From CANHEE01 sp043777755 (GTDB lineage: Bacteria; Bacteroidota; Bacteroidia; Chitinophagales; Saprospiraceae): a stretch of DNA of 29,935 nt. Below the pieces are notes generated by a model that did no database searches, was not told where the DNA came from, and saw only the letters and a program-made list of their open reading frames with translations. The DNA lies in the NCBI GenBank assembly GCA_043777755.1, contig JAYWHK010000101.1, positions 1 through 29,935 of the forward strand, written 5' to 3'. This document shows, piece by piece, positions 9,155 through 17,483 of the stretch; position 1 is the first letter of the stretch; each line of letters starts with the position of its first letter. The position numbers and the translations under genes were made by a program.

Positions 9155-10536
9155 TAATTCGTTCTTCTTACAATTTGTGCGGTTAAGTTCGCTTCGGAAA
9201 CAATTTTATTTCCAACAAAAGCAGTTCCTTTCATAATCACAATACCTCTGCGAATGGGTTCTAACAATTCTAATTTGAATAAAATTGTATCACCAGGAAG
9301 GACTTTTTGTTTGAATTTTGCTTCGTCTATTTTTAAAAAATAGGTATCCCAGTTTCCTGGATCTGGTACTGTTGAAAGTGCCAAAATACCACCTGTTTGC
9401 GCCATGGCTTCTATCTGTAAAACACCTGGCATGACAGGGTTATTCGGAAAATGTCCTTGAAAATAACTTTCATTGAAGGTAATGTTTTTCATGCCTACAA
9501 TTTCGGTTGCGGTCAAATGGATCACTTTGTCTATCAATAAAAAAGGGTAACGATGCGGCAATTGTGCGGCAATCTCTACGCTGTCAAATACAGGTTTTTG
9601 GTTTGGATTGTATTTTGGTACTTTTTTAAGTGATTCTGTGTATAAACCTTTTAATACTTTTGCAAATGCAACATTGGAAGTATGTCCAGGTTTTGTTGCG
9701 ATGATTTTACCTTGTATTCGTTTTCCGATTAAGGCTAAATCACCTATTACATCTAAGACTTTGTGTCGAGCCAATTCGTTGGGATAACGCAAAGAAGTTG
9801 TATTTAAATAACCTTCTTTTTCGACGGAAATTAATGGTTTATTTAGTTTTTCAGACAAATCTTTTAATTCAGCTGGCGTAGGAATCGTGTTTGCAATTAC
9901 TACTGCATTGTCCAAGTCACCACCTTTTATCAATCCTTGGCTTACCAAATATGCCAATTCGTGTACAAAAACAAAGGTTCGTGCCGATGCAATTTCTTTT
10001 TTATAGTTAAGAACGTTTAAAGCTGCCGTTTGCTGCCCGACTACTTCAGAATTAAAATCTATAACGCAAGTTACTTCATAATATTTTGAAGGAAGTGCAA
10101 TATATTCTGCACCAGTATTTTCATCGTTAAAATGAATGGGAGTATCAATCACAAAAATATCTGCATCGGCATCTAATTCTTGGATTTCGGCACGTTCAAT
10201 TGCTTCTACAAAAGCCAATGCGCTGCCGTCCATTATTGGAACTTCGTCACTATCAATTTCAATCAAAACGTTGTCCACACCACAACCTACCAATGCTGAA
10301 AGTAAATGCTCCACGGTGTGTATTTTAGCTTCGCCTTGCTGCAATACAGTTCCTCGATTTGTTGCCACTACTTTATTACAATCGGCGATAACAATGGCTG
10401 GTTTATCTAAATCCATACGTCTAAACTTTATTCCATGATTGGCATCTGTAGGAATTAAAGTAAGGGTGGTCTGATGTCCAGTATGAAGACCAATTCCTTG
10501 TAGGGATACTTGATTTTTGATTGTCGTTTGTTTCAT
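9154..10536 (-). CDS. lpxC/fabZ: Bifunctional UDP-3-O-acyl-GlcNAc deacetylase / 3-hydroxyacyl-ACP dehydratase
   Basis: A fusion of two enzymes. Residues 1 to about 305 are LpxC, the zinc deacetylase of the committed lipid A step: SLQGIGLHTG, TVEHLLSAL with Glu76-His77, HKVLD with zinc ligands His258 and Asp262, and catalytic His285 in PGHTS. From about 320 comes FabZ, the hydratase of fatty acid synthesis: LPHRYPFLLID, then GHFPNNPVMPGV with His362 and Glu376 in the EAMAQTGG motif. Such fusions are known in Bacteroidota. I chose ATG 10536 (460 residues, starting MKQTTIKN) because it matches LpxC N-termini; an in-frame GTG at 10563 would add nine unlikely residues. All key residues of both halves are present. 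Confidence 0.96.
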   Translation of the reverse strand: MKQTTIKNQVSLQGIGLHTGHQTTLTLIPTDANHGIKFRRMDLDKPAIVIADCNKVVATNRGTVLQQGEAKIHTVEHLLSALVGCGVDNVLIEIDSDEVPIMDGSALAFVEAIERAEIQELDADADIFVIDTPIHFNDENTGAEYIALPSKYYEVTCVIDFNSEVVGQQTAALNVLNYKKEIASARTFVFVHELAYLVSQGLIKGGDLDNAVVIANTIPTPAELKDLSEKLNKPLISVEKEGYLNTTSLRYPNELARHKVLDVIGDLALIGKRIQGKIIATKPGHTSNVAFAKVLKGLYTESLKKVPKYNPNQKPVFDSVEIAAQLPHRYPFLLIDKVIHLTATEIVGMKNITFNESYFQGHFPNNPVMPGVLQIEAMAQTGGILALSTVPDPGNWDTYFLKIDEAKFKQKVLPGDTILFKLELLEPIRRGIVIMKGTAFVGNKIVSEANLTAQIVRRTN

Positions 10537-10682
10537 TAATTGAAAATCGCTTTTGTGGAACACGTTTTATTTTGATGTTTTGTTGCTTATTCTTTTTTTA
10601 AGAAAATAAAAATTCATACGAAATAGTTGATATTATTTTTTAACACCTACTATATGTTCTGATTTTTGGCAGAAAAACGATG

Positions 10683-10690
10683 CAAAGTTA
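10683..10690 (-). promoter_or_regulatory. Possible -7 element for the lpxC/fabZ-lpxA-ABC operon
   Basis: On the minus strand this reads TAACTTTG, fitting the Bacteroidota -7 consensus TAnnTTTG. I see no clear TTG-type -33 element at the right distance. The implied leader to the lpxC start is about 140 nt, which is long, so the call is tentative. Confidence 0.4.
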
Positions 10691-10835
10691 AGAAATATTT
10701 TGCGACGACGCACGTAAAAAATATTTTTTTTTCAAAATAACCTTTTTTAAGTAATATTTTTACAAAATAAAGAATAAATATTATATTTCTTATTTTTAAA
10801 TAAAATATAATTTTTATAAATAATGTCAAAATTTG

Positions 10836-10843
10836 TACCTTTG
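10836..10843 (+). promoter_or_regulatory. -7 promoter element TACCTTTG upstream of the lipoprotein gene
   Basis: It matches TAnnTTTG. A transcript would start near 10850 and give a leader of about 35 nt to the ATG at 10885. The -33 position holds only a T run (10811-10815) with no G. Confidence 0.6.
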
Positions 10844-10884
10844 TACGAATGATTTAAATAACCAACTAATCGCTTACTATTTTG

Positions 10885-11544
10885 ATGAAAAATATATTCT
10901 ACCTCTTTATTTTACTGATTTTCTCAACATCCTGTTCTGTCATAAAATTAAAGGAACAGCCAGAATACTCCTCTGGCGGTGAACCACCTATATCTACAAA
11001 AGAAAAAAATGGCAAATGTTACGAACTGGTTGTCGTTCCTAAAGACAATCCTCAACAAGGAATGATTGCCATTTATACAGGTTCAGAAATGGTGGAAGGC
11101 GTAGAAACAAAGACAATCATAGACGAGCCTGCAACTACAAAATGGGTCAAAAAAACAGCGGATAGAAATTGCCTTTCTCCCGATCCGAATGATTGTTTGG
11201 TCTGGTGTTTGATAGAAGTTCCTGCGAGAAGGGAGGTTGTTACGGTAGTCACAGATACCAATAAAATAAAGGATTTTGTATTGCGACCTTTGCCGAATGT
11301 TTCCCTTTCGTCGGCTGAAATGAATAAAAAAGAATGGATAGAAACACTGTGTCCTAATGTCCAAAAAGATTCTTTGTACAAAGAAGTTGGTTTATCTCTC
11401 ATCAAAAAAGGATATATTCCCAAAAATACAAATAACATCGAAATGGAAGATTTACAAGCTGCAATCCGCCTTTTTCAACGTGATTTCAACTTGCCAATAG
11501 GAGGTTTTAATGTAATAAGTCTAAAAGCCTTAGGATTACGTTAA
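10885..11544 (+). CDS. Lipoprotein with peptidoglycan-binding-like C-terminus
   Basis: A 219-residue product. The N-terminus is a type II signal peptide: MKNIFYLFILLIFSTSC with a predicted lipidated Cys17, using the relaxed lipobox common in this phylum. The middle (about 35-150) is unrecognised and holds several cysteines. The last ~35 residues (MEDLQAAIRLFQRDFNLP, then SLKALGL) resemble the PG_binding_1 fold, in which three helices bind peptidoglycan. It is therefore likely a lipid-anchored envelope protein touching the cell wall. ATG 10885 is used; an in-frame TTG at 10882 only adds one residue. It is followed at once by the miaB promoter. Confidence 0.8.
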   Translation: MKNIFYLFILLIFSTSCSVIKLKEQPEYSSGGEPPISTKEKNGKCYELVVVPKDNPQQGMIAIYTGSEMVEGVETKTIIDEPATTKWVKKTADRNCLSPDPNDCLVWCLIEVPARREVVTVVTDTNKIKDFVLRPLPNVSLSSAEMNKKEWIETLCPNVQKDSLYKEVGLSLIKKGYIPKNTNNIEMEDLQAAIRLFQRDFNLPIGGFNVISLKALGLR

Positions 11545-11552
11545 AAAATTTG

Positions 11553-11560
11553 TATCTTTG
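11553..11560 (+). promoter_or_regulatory. -7 promoter element TATCTTTG for miaB-queG
   Basis: It begins nine bases after the lipoprotein stop codon and fits TAnnTTTG. The implied start is near 11567, leaving a leader of about 28 nt before the miaB ATG (11595). A TTAG at 11530-11533 is a poor match to the -33 TTTG. The element argues against translation from the upstream in-frame TTG at 11550. Confidence 0.6.
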
Positions 11561-11594
11561 CACACTTTTTAATTTTAAGATTAGTATTTTTAAA

Positions 11595-13037
11595 ATGTAC
11601 GACAGCAATCCAACAATAGAAAATATCATCGGTACGAGCAAAAAAATAGATGAAACTCGTCAAGGTGAAGTTATATTTACTGATTTTGATGCCAATGATG
11701 GCAAAAAACGCTTTTACATCGAAAGCTATGGCTGCGCTATGAATTTTAGTGACAGTGAAATTGTTGCTTCGATTTTGACTGATGTCAATTATGCGCCTAC
11801 ACGAAATATGTATGACGCTGACCTTATTTTAATCAACACGTGTAGTATTCGTGAAAAGGCCGAAGATACTGTACGGAAGCGTTTGCGTGTTTTTCAAGGT
11901 GTAAAAAAGAAAAAATCAGACCTTCTCGTTGGCGTTTTGGGTTGTATGGCGGAGCGTATGAAAAAAACGCTTTTAGAAGAAGAAAAGTTAGTGGATATTG
12001 TTGTTGGCCCTGATGCTTACCGTGATTTGCCGCAATTGATTGGTGGTGCGGAAGACGGAGAGCGAGGTATCAATGTTTTGTTGAGTAGAGAAGAAACTTA
12101 CGCTGACATAAATCCTGTTCGTTTAGATAGCGGTGGCATTACTGCTTTTATCAGCATTATGCGTGGCTGCGACAATATGTGTAGTTTTTGCGTTGTGCCT
12201 TTTACCCGTGGACGGGAGCGTAGTCGTGACTGCTTTAGTATCGTAGCGGAAGCAACAGAATTGTTTGAAAAAGGCTACAAAGAAGTGACACTTTTAGGGC
12301 AAAATGTGGACAGTTACAAATGGGAAAACCCAGAAACACAAGAAGTGGTGACTTTTGCACAACTTTTAGAAATGGTGGCATTAGTGAATCCTGATTTACG
12401 AATCCGTTTTTCAACGTCACACCCGAAAGACATTACAGATGAAGTACTTTTTATGATAAAAAAACATGAAAATATCTGTAAATACATTCACTTGCCTGTT
12501 CAGTCGGGAAATAGCCGAATTTTAGAGTTAATGAACCGTACTTATGACCGTGAATGGTATATGGAACGTGTTGCCAGAATTTATGAAATCATACCAGAGT
12601 GTGCCATTTCGAGTGACATGATTGCTGGTTTTTGTACAGAAACCGAAGAGGAGCATCAAGATACTTTAAGCATTATGGAGTATGTAAAATATTCTTATTC
12701 ATATATGTTTTTCTATTCGGAGCGGCCAGGAACATTGGCAGCTCGAAAATATGCTGACGATATTCCAGAAGATGTCAAGAAACGCCGTTTGGACGAAATC
12801 GTCCGTTTGCAACGTCATTTGGCTTTGGTTCACAACCAACAAGACATTGGACAAACCTTTAAAGTATTGGTAGAAGGCATTTCTAAAAAATCAGAATTGG
12901 ATTATAAAGGGCGCAATTCACAGAATAAAATGATTGTTTTCCCAAAACAAGAAGGCATCAATATTGGCGATTACATCATGGTAAAAGTCAAAAATGCAAA
13001 TAGCGCAACGTTGATTGGAGAAGTCGTGAATATTTAG
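11595..13037 (+). CDS. miaB: tRNA-2-methylthio-N6-isopentenyladenosine37 synthase (MiaB)
   Basis: MiaB is a radical-SAM enzyme that adds a methylthio group to i6A37, next to the anticodon of tRNAs reading UNN codons. The 480-residue product shows all three parts. The first is an N-terminal UPF0004 domain with the auxiliary-cluster cysteines 47, 83 and 117 (ESYGCAMN, NTCSIREKA, LGCMAERM). The second is the radical-SAM core with the MRGCDNMCSFCVVPFTRGRE motif (Cys192, 196, 199). The third is a C-terminal TRAM domain from about 415. CSIREKAE and the long N-terminal lead favour MiaB over MtaB or RimO. The start at 11595 was chosen because the more upstream TTG (11550) falls within the promoter. 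queG follows after 13 nt. Confidence 0.96.
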   Translation: MYDSNPTIENIIGTSKKIDETRQGEVIFTDFDANDGKKRFYIESYGCAMNFSDSEIVASILTDVNYAPTRNMYDADLILINTCSIREKAEDTVRKRLRVFQGVKKKKSDLLVGVLGCMAERMKKTLLEEEKLVDIVVGPDAYRDLPQLIGGAEDGERGINVLLSREETYADINPVRLDSGGITAFISIMRGCDNMCSFCVVPFTRGRERSRDCFSIVAEATELFEKGYKEVTLLGQNVDSYKWENPETQEVVTFAQLLEMVALVNPDLRIRFSTSHPKDITDEVLFMIKKHENICKYIHLPVQSGNSRILELMNRTYDREWYMERVARIYEIIPECAISSDMIAGFCTETEEEHQDTLSIMEYVKYSYSYMFFYSERPGTLAARKYADDIPEDVKKRRLDEIVRLQRHLALVHNQQDIGQTFKVLVEGISKKSELDYKGRNSQNKMIVFPKQEGINIGDYIMVKVKNANSATLIGEVVNI

Positions 13038-13050
13038 TTATCGTGAAACT

Positions 13051-13974
13051 ATGAATGTTCAAGAAAAAACATATTGGCTCAAGAATCAGGCTTACGAATT
13101 GGGTTTTGAGTTTGTTGGTATCAGCAAAGCCGAAGAGCTGACCGACGAAGCCCGTCAATTGGAAACTTGGCTCAACAACAATCATCATGGCAAAATGGGC
13201 TATATGGAAAACCATTTTGACAAACGCATTGACCCAAGAAAATTAGTAGACGGTGCGAAGTCTGTCGTCACACTTTTATACAATTATTACAGCGAAGAAA
13301 AACAAGCAGATAACGAAGCTCCAAAGATTTCGATGTATGCGTATGGTGCTGATTATCACGATGTTATCAAAGAAAAATTAAAACATTTTTTACTTTTAAT
13401 AAAAGAAAAAATAGGTGATGTGAATGGACGTTGTTTTGTGGATTCTGCACCTGTGATGGAACGACAATGGGCGCAAAAAAGCGGAACAGGTTGGCTCGGA
13501 AAAAATACTCTACTAATTCACCCAAAACGAGGTTCTTATTTTTTTTTAGCTGAATTAATCATTGATTTGGAATTAGAAACCGACGGGGCGATGAAAGATT
13601 ATTGCGGACGTTGTACCCGTTGTATAGATGCTTGTCCGACAAATGCAATTTCGCCAGCAGGTTATTTATTGGACAGTAGTAAGTGCATTTCTTATTTGAC
13701 AATTGAATTAAAAGAAGCATTGCCTGATTTTTTTCAAGATAAAATGGACAATTGGATGTATGGCTGTGATGTTTGCCAAGAGGTTTGTCCTTGGAATCGT
13801 TTTTCAAAACCTCATGAAGAAAATAATTTTCTGCCTAAAAACAATCTATTGGATTTGACAAAAAAGGATTGGGAAGAACTCACAGAAGAAACTTTTAAAG
13901 TGATTTTTAAAAATTCTGCTGTAAAACGAACAAAATACGAAGGTTTGAAGCGAAATATTAAATTTTTAAAATAA
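13051..13974 (+). CDS. queG: Epoxyqueuosine reductase
   Basis: QueG is a cobalamin and [4Fe-4S] enzyme that removes the epoxide oxygen of oQ34, the last step of queuosine formation in tRNAs with GUN anticodons. The 307-residue product has the DUF1730-type N-terminal domain, the VDSAPVMER segment (130-138) with the catalytic Asp131, and GWLGKNT (148-153). It also has two ferredoxin-like clusters: CGRCTRCIDACP (Cys185, 188, 191, 195) and Cys212 with CDVCQEVCPW (Cys239, 242, 246). It is shorter at the C-terminus than E. coli QueG, lacking the HEAT-repeat tail. A T9 run at 13539-13547 lies within the coding region. It is probably co-transcribed with miaB. Confidence 0.96.
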   Translation: MNVQEKTYWLKNQAYELGFEFVGISKAEELTDEARQLETWLNNNHHGKMGYMENHFDKRIDPRKLVDGAKSVVTLLYNYYSEEKQADNEAPKISMYAYGADYHDVIKEKLKHFLLLIKEKIGDVNGRCFVDSAPVMERQWAQKSGTGWLGKNTLLIHPKRGSYFFLAELIIDLELETDGAMKDYCGRCTRCIDACPTNAISPAGYLLDSSKCISYLTIELKEALPDFFQDKMDNWMYGCDVCQEVCPWNRFSKPHEENNFLPKNNLLDLTKKDWEELTEETFKVIFKNSAVKRTKYEGLKRNIKFLK

Positions 13975-14012
13975 AAAAAACTCGTACTACCAAAATAGTA
14001 CGAGTTTTTTTT
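13973..14012 (+). terminator. Intrinsic terminator after queG
   Basis: Arms 13973-13989 and 13996-14012 pair over 17 bp, with core CTCGTACTA, a CCAAAA loop, and an A8/T8 base forming the U tract. It overlaps the queG stop codon. Confidence 0.92.
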
Positions 14013-14116
14013 ATTTTAAAAATATTCTGATTAAAAACACAATATTATTGTAAAAAATAAACAAAAGTAAAAATGTAATGTTTTGTAACAAATTCATTTC
14101 TATAAACAGTTTTACT

Positions 14117-16567
14117 ATGAAAAAAGTATTTTCACTATTCTCTGGAATTATATTCCTTATAAGTGCAACTTTCGCTCAACGCACAGGCACAATTCAAGGA
14201 GCTATCATTGACAAAGCAACACAAGAAACCCTAATAGGTGTTTCTGTTGCTGTCGAAGGTGTTACGCCAGCTATCGGAGCATCTACGGATATTGATGGAA
14301 AATTTCAACTTAAAGTTCCTGTCGGCAGTTACAATATCAAAGCGACTTACCTTGGTTATAAAACTATTACAAAATTTAATGTTGTCGCAACAACAGGAAA
14401 TGCGAATATCATCAATTACGAAATGGAAGTTGAAGCCTCAGCGATTGGCGAGTTGGTCGTGAAAGAAAATCGTTCCATCAAAGTAACCACCGTAGAATCG
14501 CCAAACTCTATTCAACGCCTAAGCGCAGAAGAAATCAAAAGCAATCCTGGCGGAAATTTTGATATTTTTAAAGTTGTACAAACATTACCTGGTGTTGGAA
14601 ATCCTCCAACGATTGGCAACCGTAACGACATCATTGTGCGTGGTGGTTCGCCTGGTGAAAATGCTTATTATTTAGATGGCATCGAAATTCCTGTTATCAA
14701 TCACTTTGCAACGCAGGGCGCAAGCGGTGGTTCAAATGGTATTTTGAATGTGTCTTTCATTGAAGATTTGACATTGAGCTCAAGTGCTTTTGATGCAAAA
14801 TACGACAATGCGTTGAGTTCTGTTTTCCAATTCAAACAAAGAGATGGCAACGCAGAGCGTTTTCAAGGCAACTTTCGTTTGAGTGGAACGGAAGCTGCGG
14901 CAACGTTGGAAGGACCTTTGGGAAAAAACACAACTTTTTTGGCTTCGATGCGTCGCTCTTATTTACAATATTTTTTTAAAGCAATAAAATTAGCGATACG
15001 TCCTGATTATTATGATTTTCAAGCAAAAATAACCCATAAAATTAGTCCAAAAACAACTTTGACTTTTATCGGTCTGGGTGCAATTGACAAGTTTTACACA
15101 GATACAACAGGTGCTTCAAGTGTGGATAACGCTTTTATTTTGGCACAAGCACCATACATCGAACAATGGAATTATACAAATGGACTTTCTTTAAAACATT
15201 TGATAAAAGATGGTTACATCAATATTGCATTGAGTCGAAATATGGCAGACAACAGTTTTAATCGTTTTGAAGATGGACTCCGTGACGACGAAACCAAGCG
15301 TACATTGGGAAGTCAATCTCGTGAAATTGAAAATAAATTGCGTTTTGATTGGAACAAATTCATAGGAAATTGGAAGTTTTCTGCTGGTGCTTCTGCTCAA
15401 TATGTCAAATACAGCAATGATTTTTTTGCCATTATTAGAAAAGAAGTAAAAAATCCACAAGGCGTTGTTGTCCAACCACAAGTCAAAGTTACTTTTGATG
15501 CCAAAAATGATTTTTTACGTTATGGTGCATTTGCACAGGCTTCTCGTCGCTTTTTAGATGATAAATTAGGCGTAAATATTGGTCTTCGTAGCGATATGAA
15601 TAGTTTTACAGATGCAGGAAATAATCCTTTAAAAACGCTTTCTCCTCGTGTTTCGGCAACGTACAATCTTACAAATCAGTGGAAAATCAATGCGTCACTT
15701 GGACATTATGCCAAGTTACCTTCTTATACGATTTTGGGTTATCAAGATGCTGCGAAAAACTTTGTGAACAAAGATGCTGATTACATTCAATCAACGCATT
15801 ATGTGGCTGGTTTGGAATTTATTCCAAGAGAAAGTACCCGTTTTACCTTAGAAGGTTTTTACAAAGCCTACAATAAATATCCCGTTTCGGTGCGTACAGG
15901 TATTTCTATTGCCAATCAAGGCGCAGATTTTGGTACAATCGGCAACGAAGAAATTACAAGCAACGGAAAGGGAAATGCGGTTGGTGCTGAATTTTTCTTT
16001 CAACAAAAATTATACAAAAATCACTTTGTGGTTTTTTCGGCAAGTTACGCAGTTAGTAAATTCTCTGGAAAAGATGGAAGATTGATTTCTTCTTCTTGGG
16101 ACAATCGCTATTTGGTTTCAACGACCATCGGACGAAAATTCCGTAAAGGCTGGGAAATGGGTTTGAAATACCGTATTGCAGGTGGTGTTCCTTACACACC
16201 GTTTGATGTGGCAGCGTCAAAAATAAACTTTGCGACCTTCGGTGAAGGTGTTTTGGATTATACCAAAATCAATACAGAACGTTTGAAACCTTTCCAACAA
16301 TTTGATTTCCGTATGGACAAAAAAATAAATTTCAAGCGTACCACTTTGGATTTGTATTTTGATGTAACCAATGCCTTAGTCATAAAAAATCAATCTTTGC
16401 CACAATTTTACTTAGAAAGAGATGCCAAGACATTGGCTTTTAAAACCACCGATGGCAATCCAATTGCTAAAGATGGCTCAAATGGTATTTCAAAAATCAC
16501 GAAAGGTGATGGTGAAGATGATGGCGCATTTGTGATTCCAAGTTTGGGTTTTATATTTGAGTTTTAG
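14117..16567 (+). CDS. TonB-dependent outer-membrane receptor with CarboxypepD_reg domain
   Basis: An 816-residue outer-membrane receptor. Residues 1-20 form a signal peptide (MKKVFSLFSG..., cut at ATFA/QRTG). Residues 23-104 are a CarboxypepD_reg-like beta sandwich (GTIQGAIIDKATQETLIGVSV). About 120-240 is the plug (LPGVGNPP, DIIVRGGSPGENAYYLDGI). The rest is the barrel, ending with an aromatic residue (LGFIFEF). It is not SusC-like in its plug motif, and no SusD partner follows. ATG 14117 is chosen over the in-frame ATG at 14078 because it starts a clean signal peptide. The substrate is unknown. The only operon partner is a CrtA-like gene eight bases downstream. Confidence 0.92.
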   Translation: MKKVFSLFSGIIFLISATFAQRTGTIQGAIIDKATQETLIGVSVAVEGVTPAIGASTDIDGKFQLKVPVGSYNIKATYLGYKTITKFNVVATTGNANIINYEMEVEASAIGELVVKENRSIKVTTVESPNSIQRLSAEEIKSNPGGNFDIFKVVQTLPGVGNPPTIGNRNDIIVRGGSPGENAYYLDGIEIPVINHFATQGASGGSNGILNVSFIEDLTLSSSAFDAKYDNALSSVFQFKQRDGNAERFQGNFRLSGTEAAATLEGPLGKNTTFLASMRRSYLQYFFKAIKLAIRPDYYDFQAKITHKISPKTTLTFIGLGAIDKFYTDTTGASSVDNAFILAQAPYIEQWNYTNGLSLKHLIKDGYINIALSRNMADNSFNRFEDGLRDDETKRTLGSQSREIENKLRFDWNKFIGNWKFSAGASAQYVKYSNDFFAIIRKEVKNPQGVVVQPQVKVTFDAKNDFLRYGAFAQASRRFLDDKLGVNIGLRSDMNSFTDAGNNPLKTLSPRVSATYNLTNQWKINASLGHYAKLPSYTILGYQDAAKNFVNKDADYIQSTHYVAGLEFIPRESTRFTLEGFYKAYNKYPVSVRTGISIANQGADFGTIGNEEITSNGKGNAVGAEFFFQQKLYKNHFVVFSASYAVSKFSGKDGRLISSSWDNRYLVSTTIGRKFRKGWEMGLKYRIAGGVPYTPFDVAASKINFATFGEGVLDYTKINTERLKPFQQFDFRMDKKINFKRTTLDLYFDVTNALVIKNQSLPQFYLERDAKTLAFKTTDGNPIAKDGSNGISKITKGDGEDDGAFVIPSLGFIFEF

Positions 16568-16575
16568 AGAAAATT

Positions 16576-17283
16576 ATGGAAAAATCAGTTGTAACATTTA
16601 CATTGTTTCGTTTTGAAGGCACTGCCGCACGATGGTGGGCATTTACGCAAATGGGCTTAGGCGTAAAATCTTTACTCAAAGAAGTCGAAGGATTACAATT
16701 TTGTAAACTCCTTGGCAGCGGTAGTGGAAACGGATTTAGCATTATGCCAAATTTTGGAGCTTACGGAATGATGTGCGTTTGGGAAGATGAAAACGCCTCA
16801 GAAAATTTTTTTTCAAATCATATTTTTTTTCAAAAATATAAAAAAAAATCAAGTGAAATCTGGACGACTTGGTTAAAAACCACTATGTCGCATGGCGTTT
16901 GGGACGGAAAAAATCCTTTTGTGACAACTGCCGCTTTTGATGATACAAAATTGGTGGCAGTACTGACAAGAGCGACCATAAAAACCCGTTTTTTACCACA
17001 TTTTTGGAAATTTGTACCCCGTACGAGTGCTTCTGTCATAGACAAAAAAGGTCGAATTTTTAGTGTTGGCATTGGAGAAGTTCCGATTGTCCAACAAGCG
17101 ACTTTTTCCCTTTGGGAAAGCTCCAAACTAATGATGGACTATGCGTACAAAAGCAAATACCACAGCGAAGTCGTCAAAAAAACAAGAGAATTGGGTTGGT
17201 ATTCCGAAGAATTGTTCGCTCGCTTTTATCCTTACAAAGAAAAAGGGAGCTGGAACGGAAAGAAAATGTTGATAATTCAATAA
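16576..17283 (+). CDS. CrtA-like (spheroidene monooxygenase family) protein
   Basis: The 235-residue product matches what I know of the CrtA family: an N-terminal TLFRFEGTAARWWAFTQMG, then LEGLQFCKLLGSGSGNGF-type sequence, PNFGAYGMMCVWED, and a central LTRATIKTRFLPHFWKFVP. Family members introduce a keto group at C-2 of acyclic carotenoids. Whether this protein acts on a carotenoid is not shown here, and no other carotenoid genes are in the window. It starts eight bases after the TonB receptor, suggesting one mRNA. Three homopolymer runs of 8-9 bases lie at 16806-16848 in a conserved part. The family assignment is fairly sure, the substrate is not. Confidence 0.78.
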   Translation: MEKSVVTFTLFRFEGTAARWWAFTQMGLGVKSLLKEVEGLQFCKLLGSGSGNGFSIMPNFGAYGMMCVWEDENASENFFSNHIFFQKYKKKSSEIWTTWLKTTMSHGVWDGKNPFVTTAAFDDTKLVAVLTRATIKTRFLPHFWKFVPRTSASVIDKKGRIFSVGIGEVPIVQQATFSLWESSKLMMDYAYKSKYHSEVVKKTRELGWYSEELFARFYPYKEKGSWNGKKMLIIQ

Positions 17284-17370
17284 GTTTTACCGCTTAGAAA
17301 CCTGATTTTTAATACTATTTTTAAATCATAAATTATTGATTTTTAGCATATTAAATTATTTTTTATATTC

Positions 17371-17394
17371 TTCTAAAAACCTGACTTTTTAGAA
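17371..17394 (+). terminator. Weak AT-rich hairpin after the CrtA-like gene
   Basis: Arms 17371-17379 (TTCTAAAAA) and 17386-17394 form a perfect 9-bp stem with loop CCTGAC. There is no good U run after it, so terminator function is uncertain. It is the only candidate between the CrtA-like gene and the next promoter. Confidence 0.35.
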
Positions 17395-17403
17395 AAATTT
17401 AGA

Positions 17404-17434
17404 TTGACAATTTATTTTCTTTTTTGTACCTTTG
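17404..17434 (+). promoter_or_regulatory. Bacteroidota promoter for the beta-helix surface protein locus
   Basis: TTG at 17404-17406, 20 nt spacer, then TACCTTTG at 17427-17434. This fits the -33/-7 consensus well. Transcription would begin near 17441, about 43 nt before the ATG at 17484 and about 170 nt before the ATG at 17612. The distance supports 17484 as the intended start. Confidence 0.75.
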
Positions 17435-17483
17435 TAATTCATAGTATAAAACATTTTTTAAAACTAAAATTTTTATCATCATT

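Larger units (their letters stand above)
10564..10884. other. AT-rich divergent intergenic region between lpxC/fabZ and the lipoprotein gene
   Basis: About 320 nt without a convincing gene. It carries outward-facing -7 elements (minus 10683-10690, plus 10836-10843) and long A/T runs. No RNA gene, riboswitch or mobile element was recognised. Confidence 0.7.

Noticed and set aside
10537..10563. GTG at 10563 as lpxC/fabZ start
   Set aside because: The ATG at 10536 gives the standard LpxC N-terminus and the extra nine residues have no support.
11550..11594. TTG at 11550 as miaB start
   Set aside because: It lies within or just before the -7 promoter element (11553-11560), so it would not be on the mRNA; ATG 11595 fits.
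14078..14116. ATG at 14078 as TonB receptor start
   Set aside because: The extra 13 residues precede an otherwise ideal signal peptide that starts at 14117.
16830..17126. Minus-strand 98-codon frame inside the CrtA-like gene
   Set aside because: Wholly antisense to a recognised family member and lacks a promoter or its own domain features.
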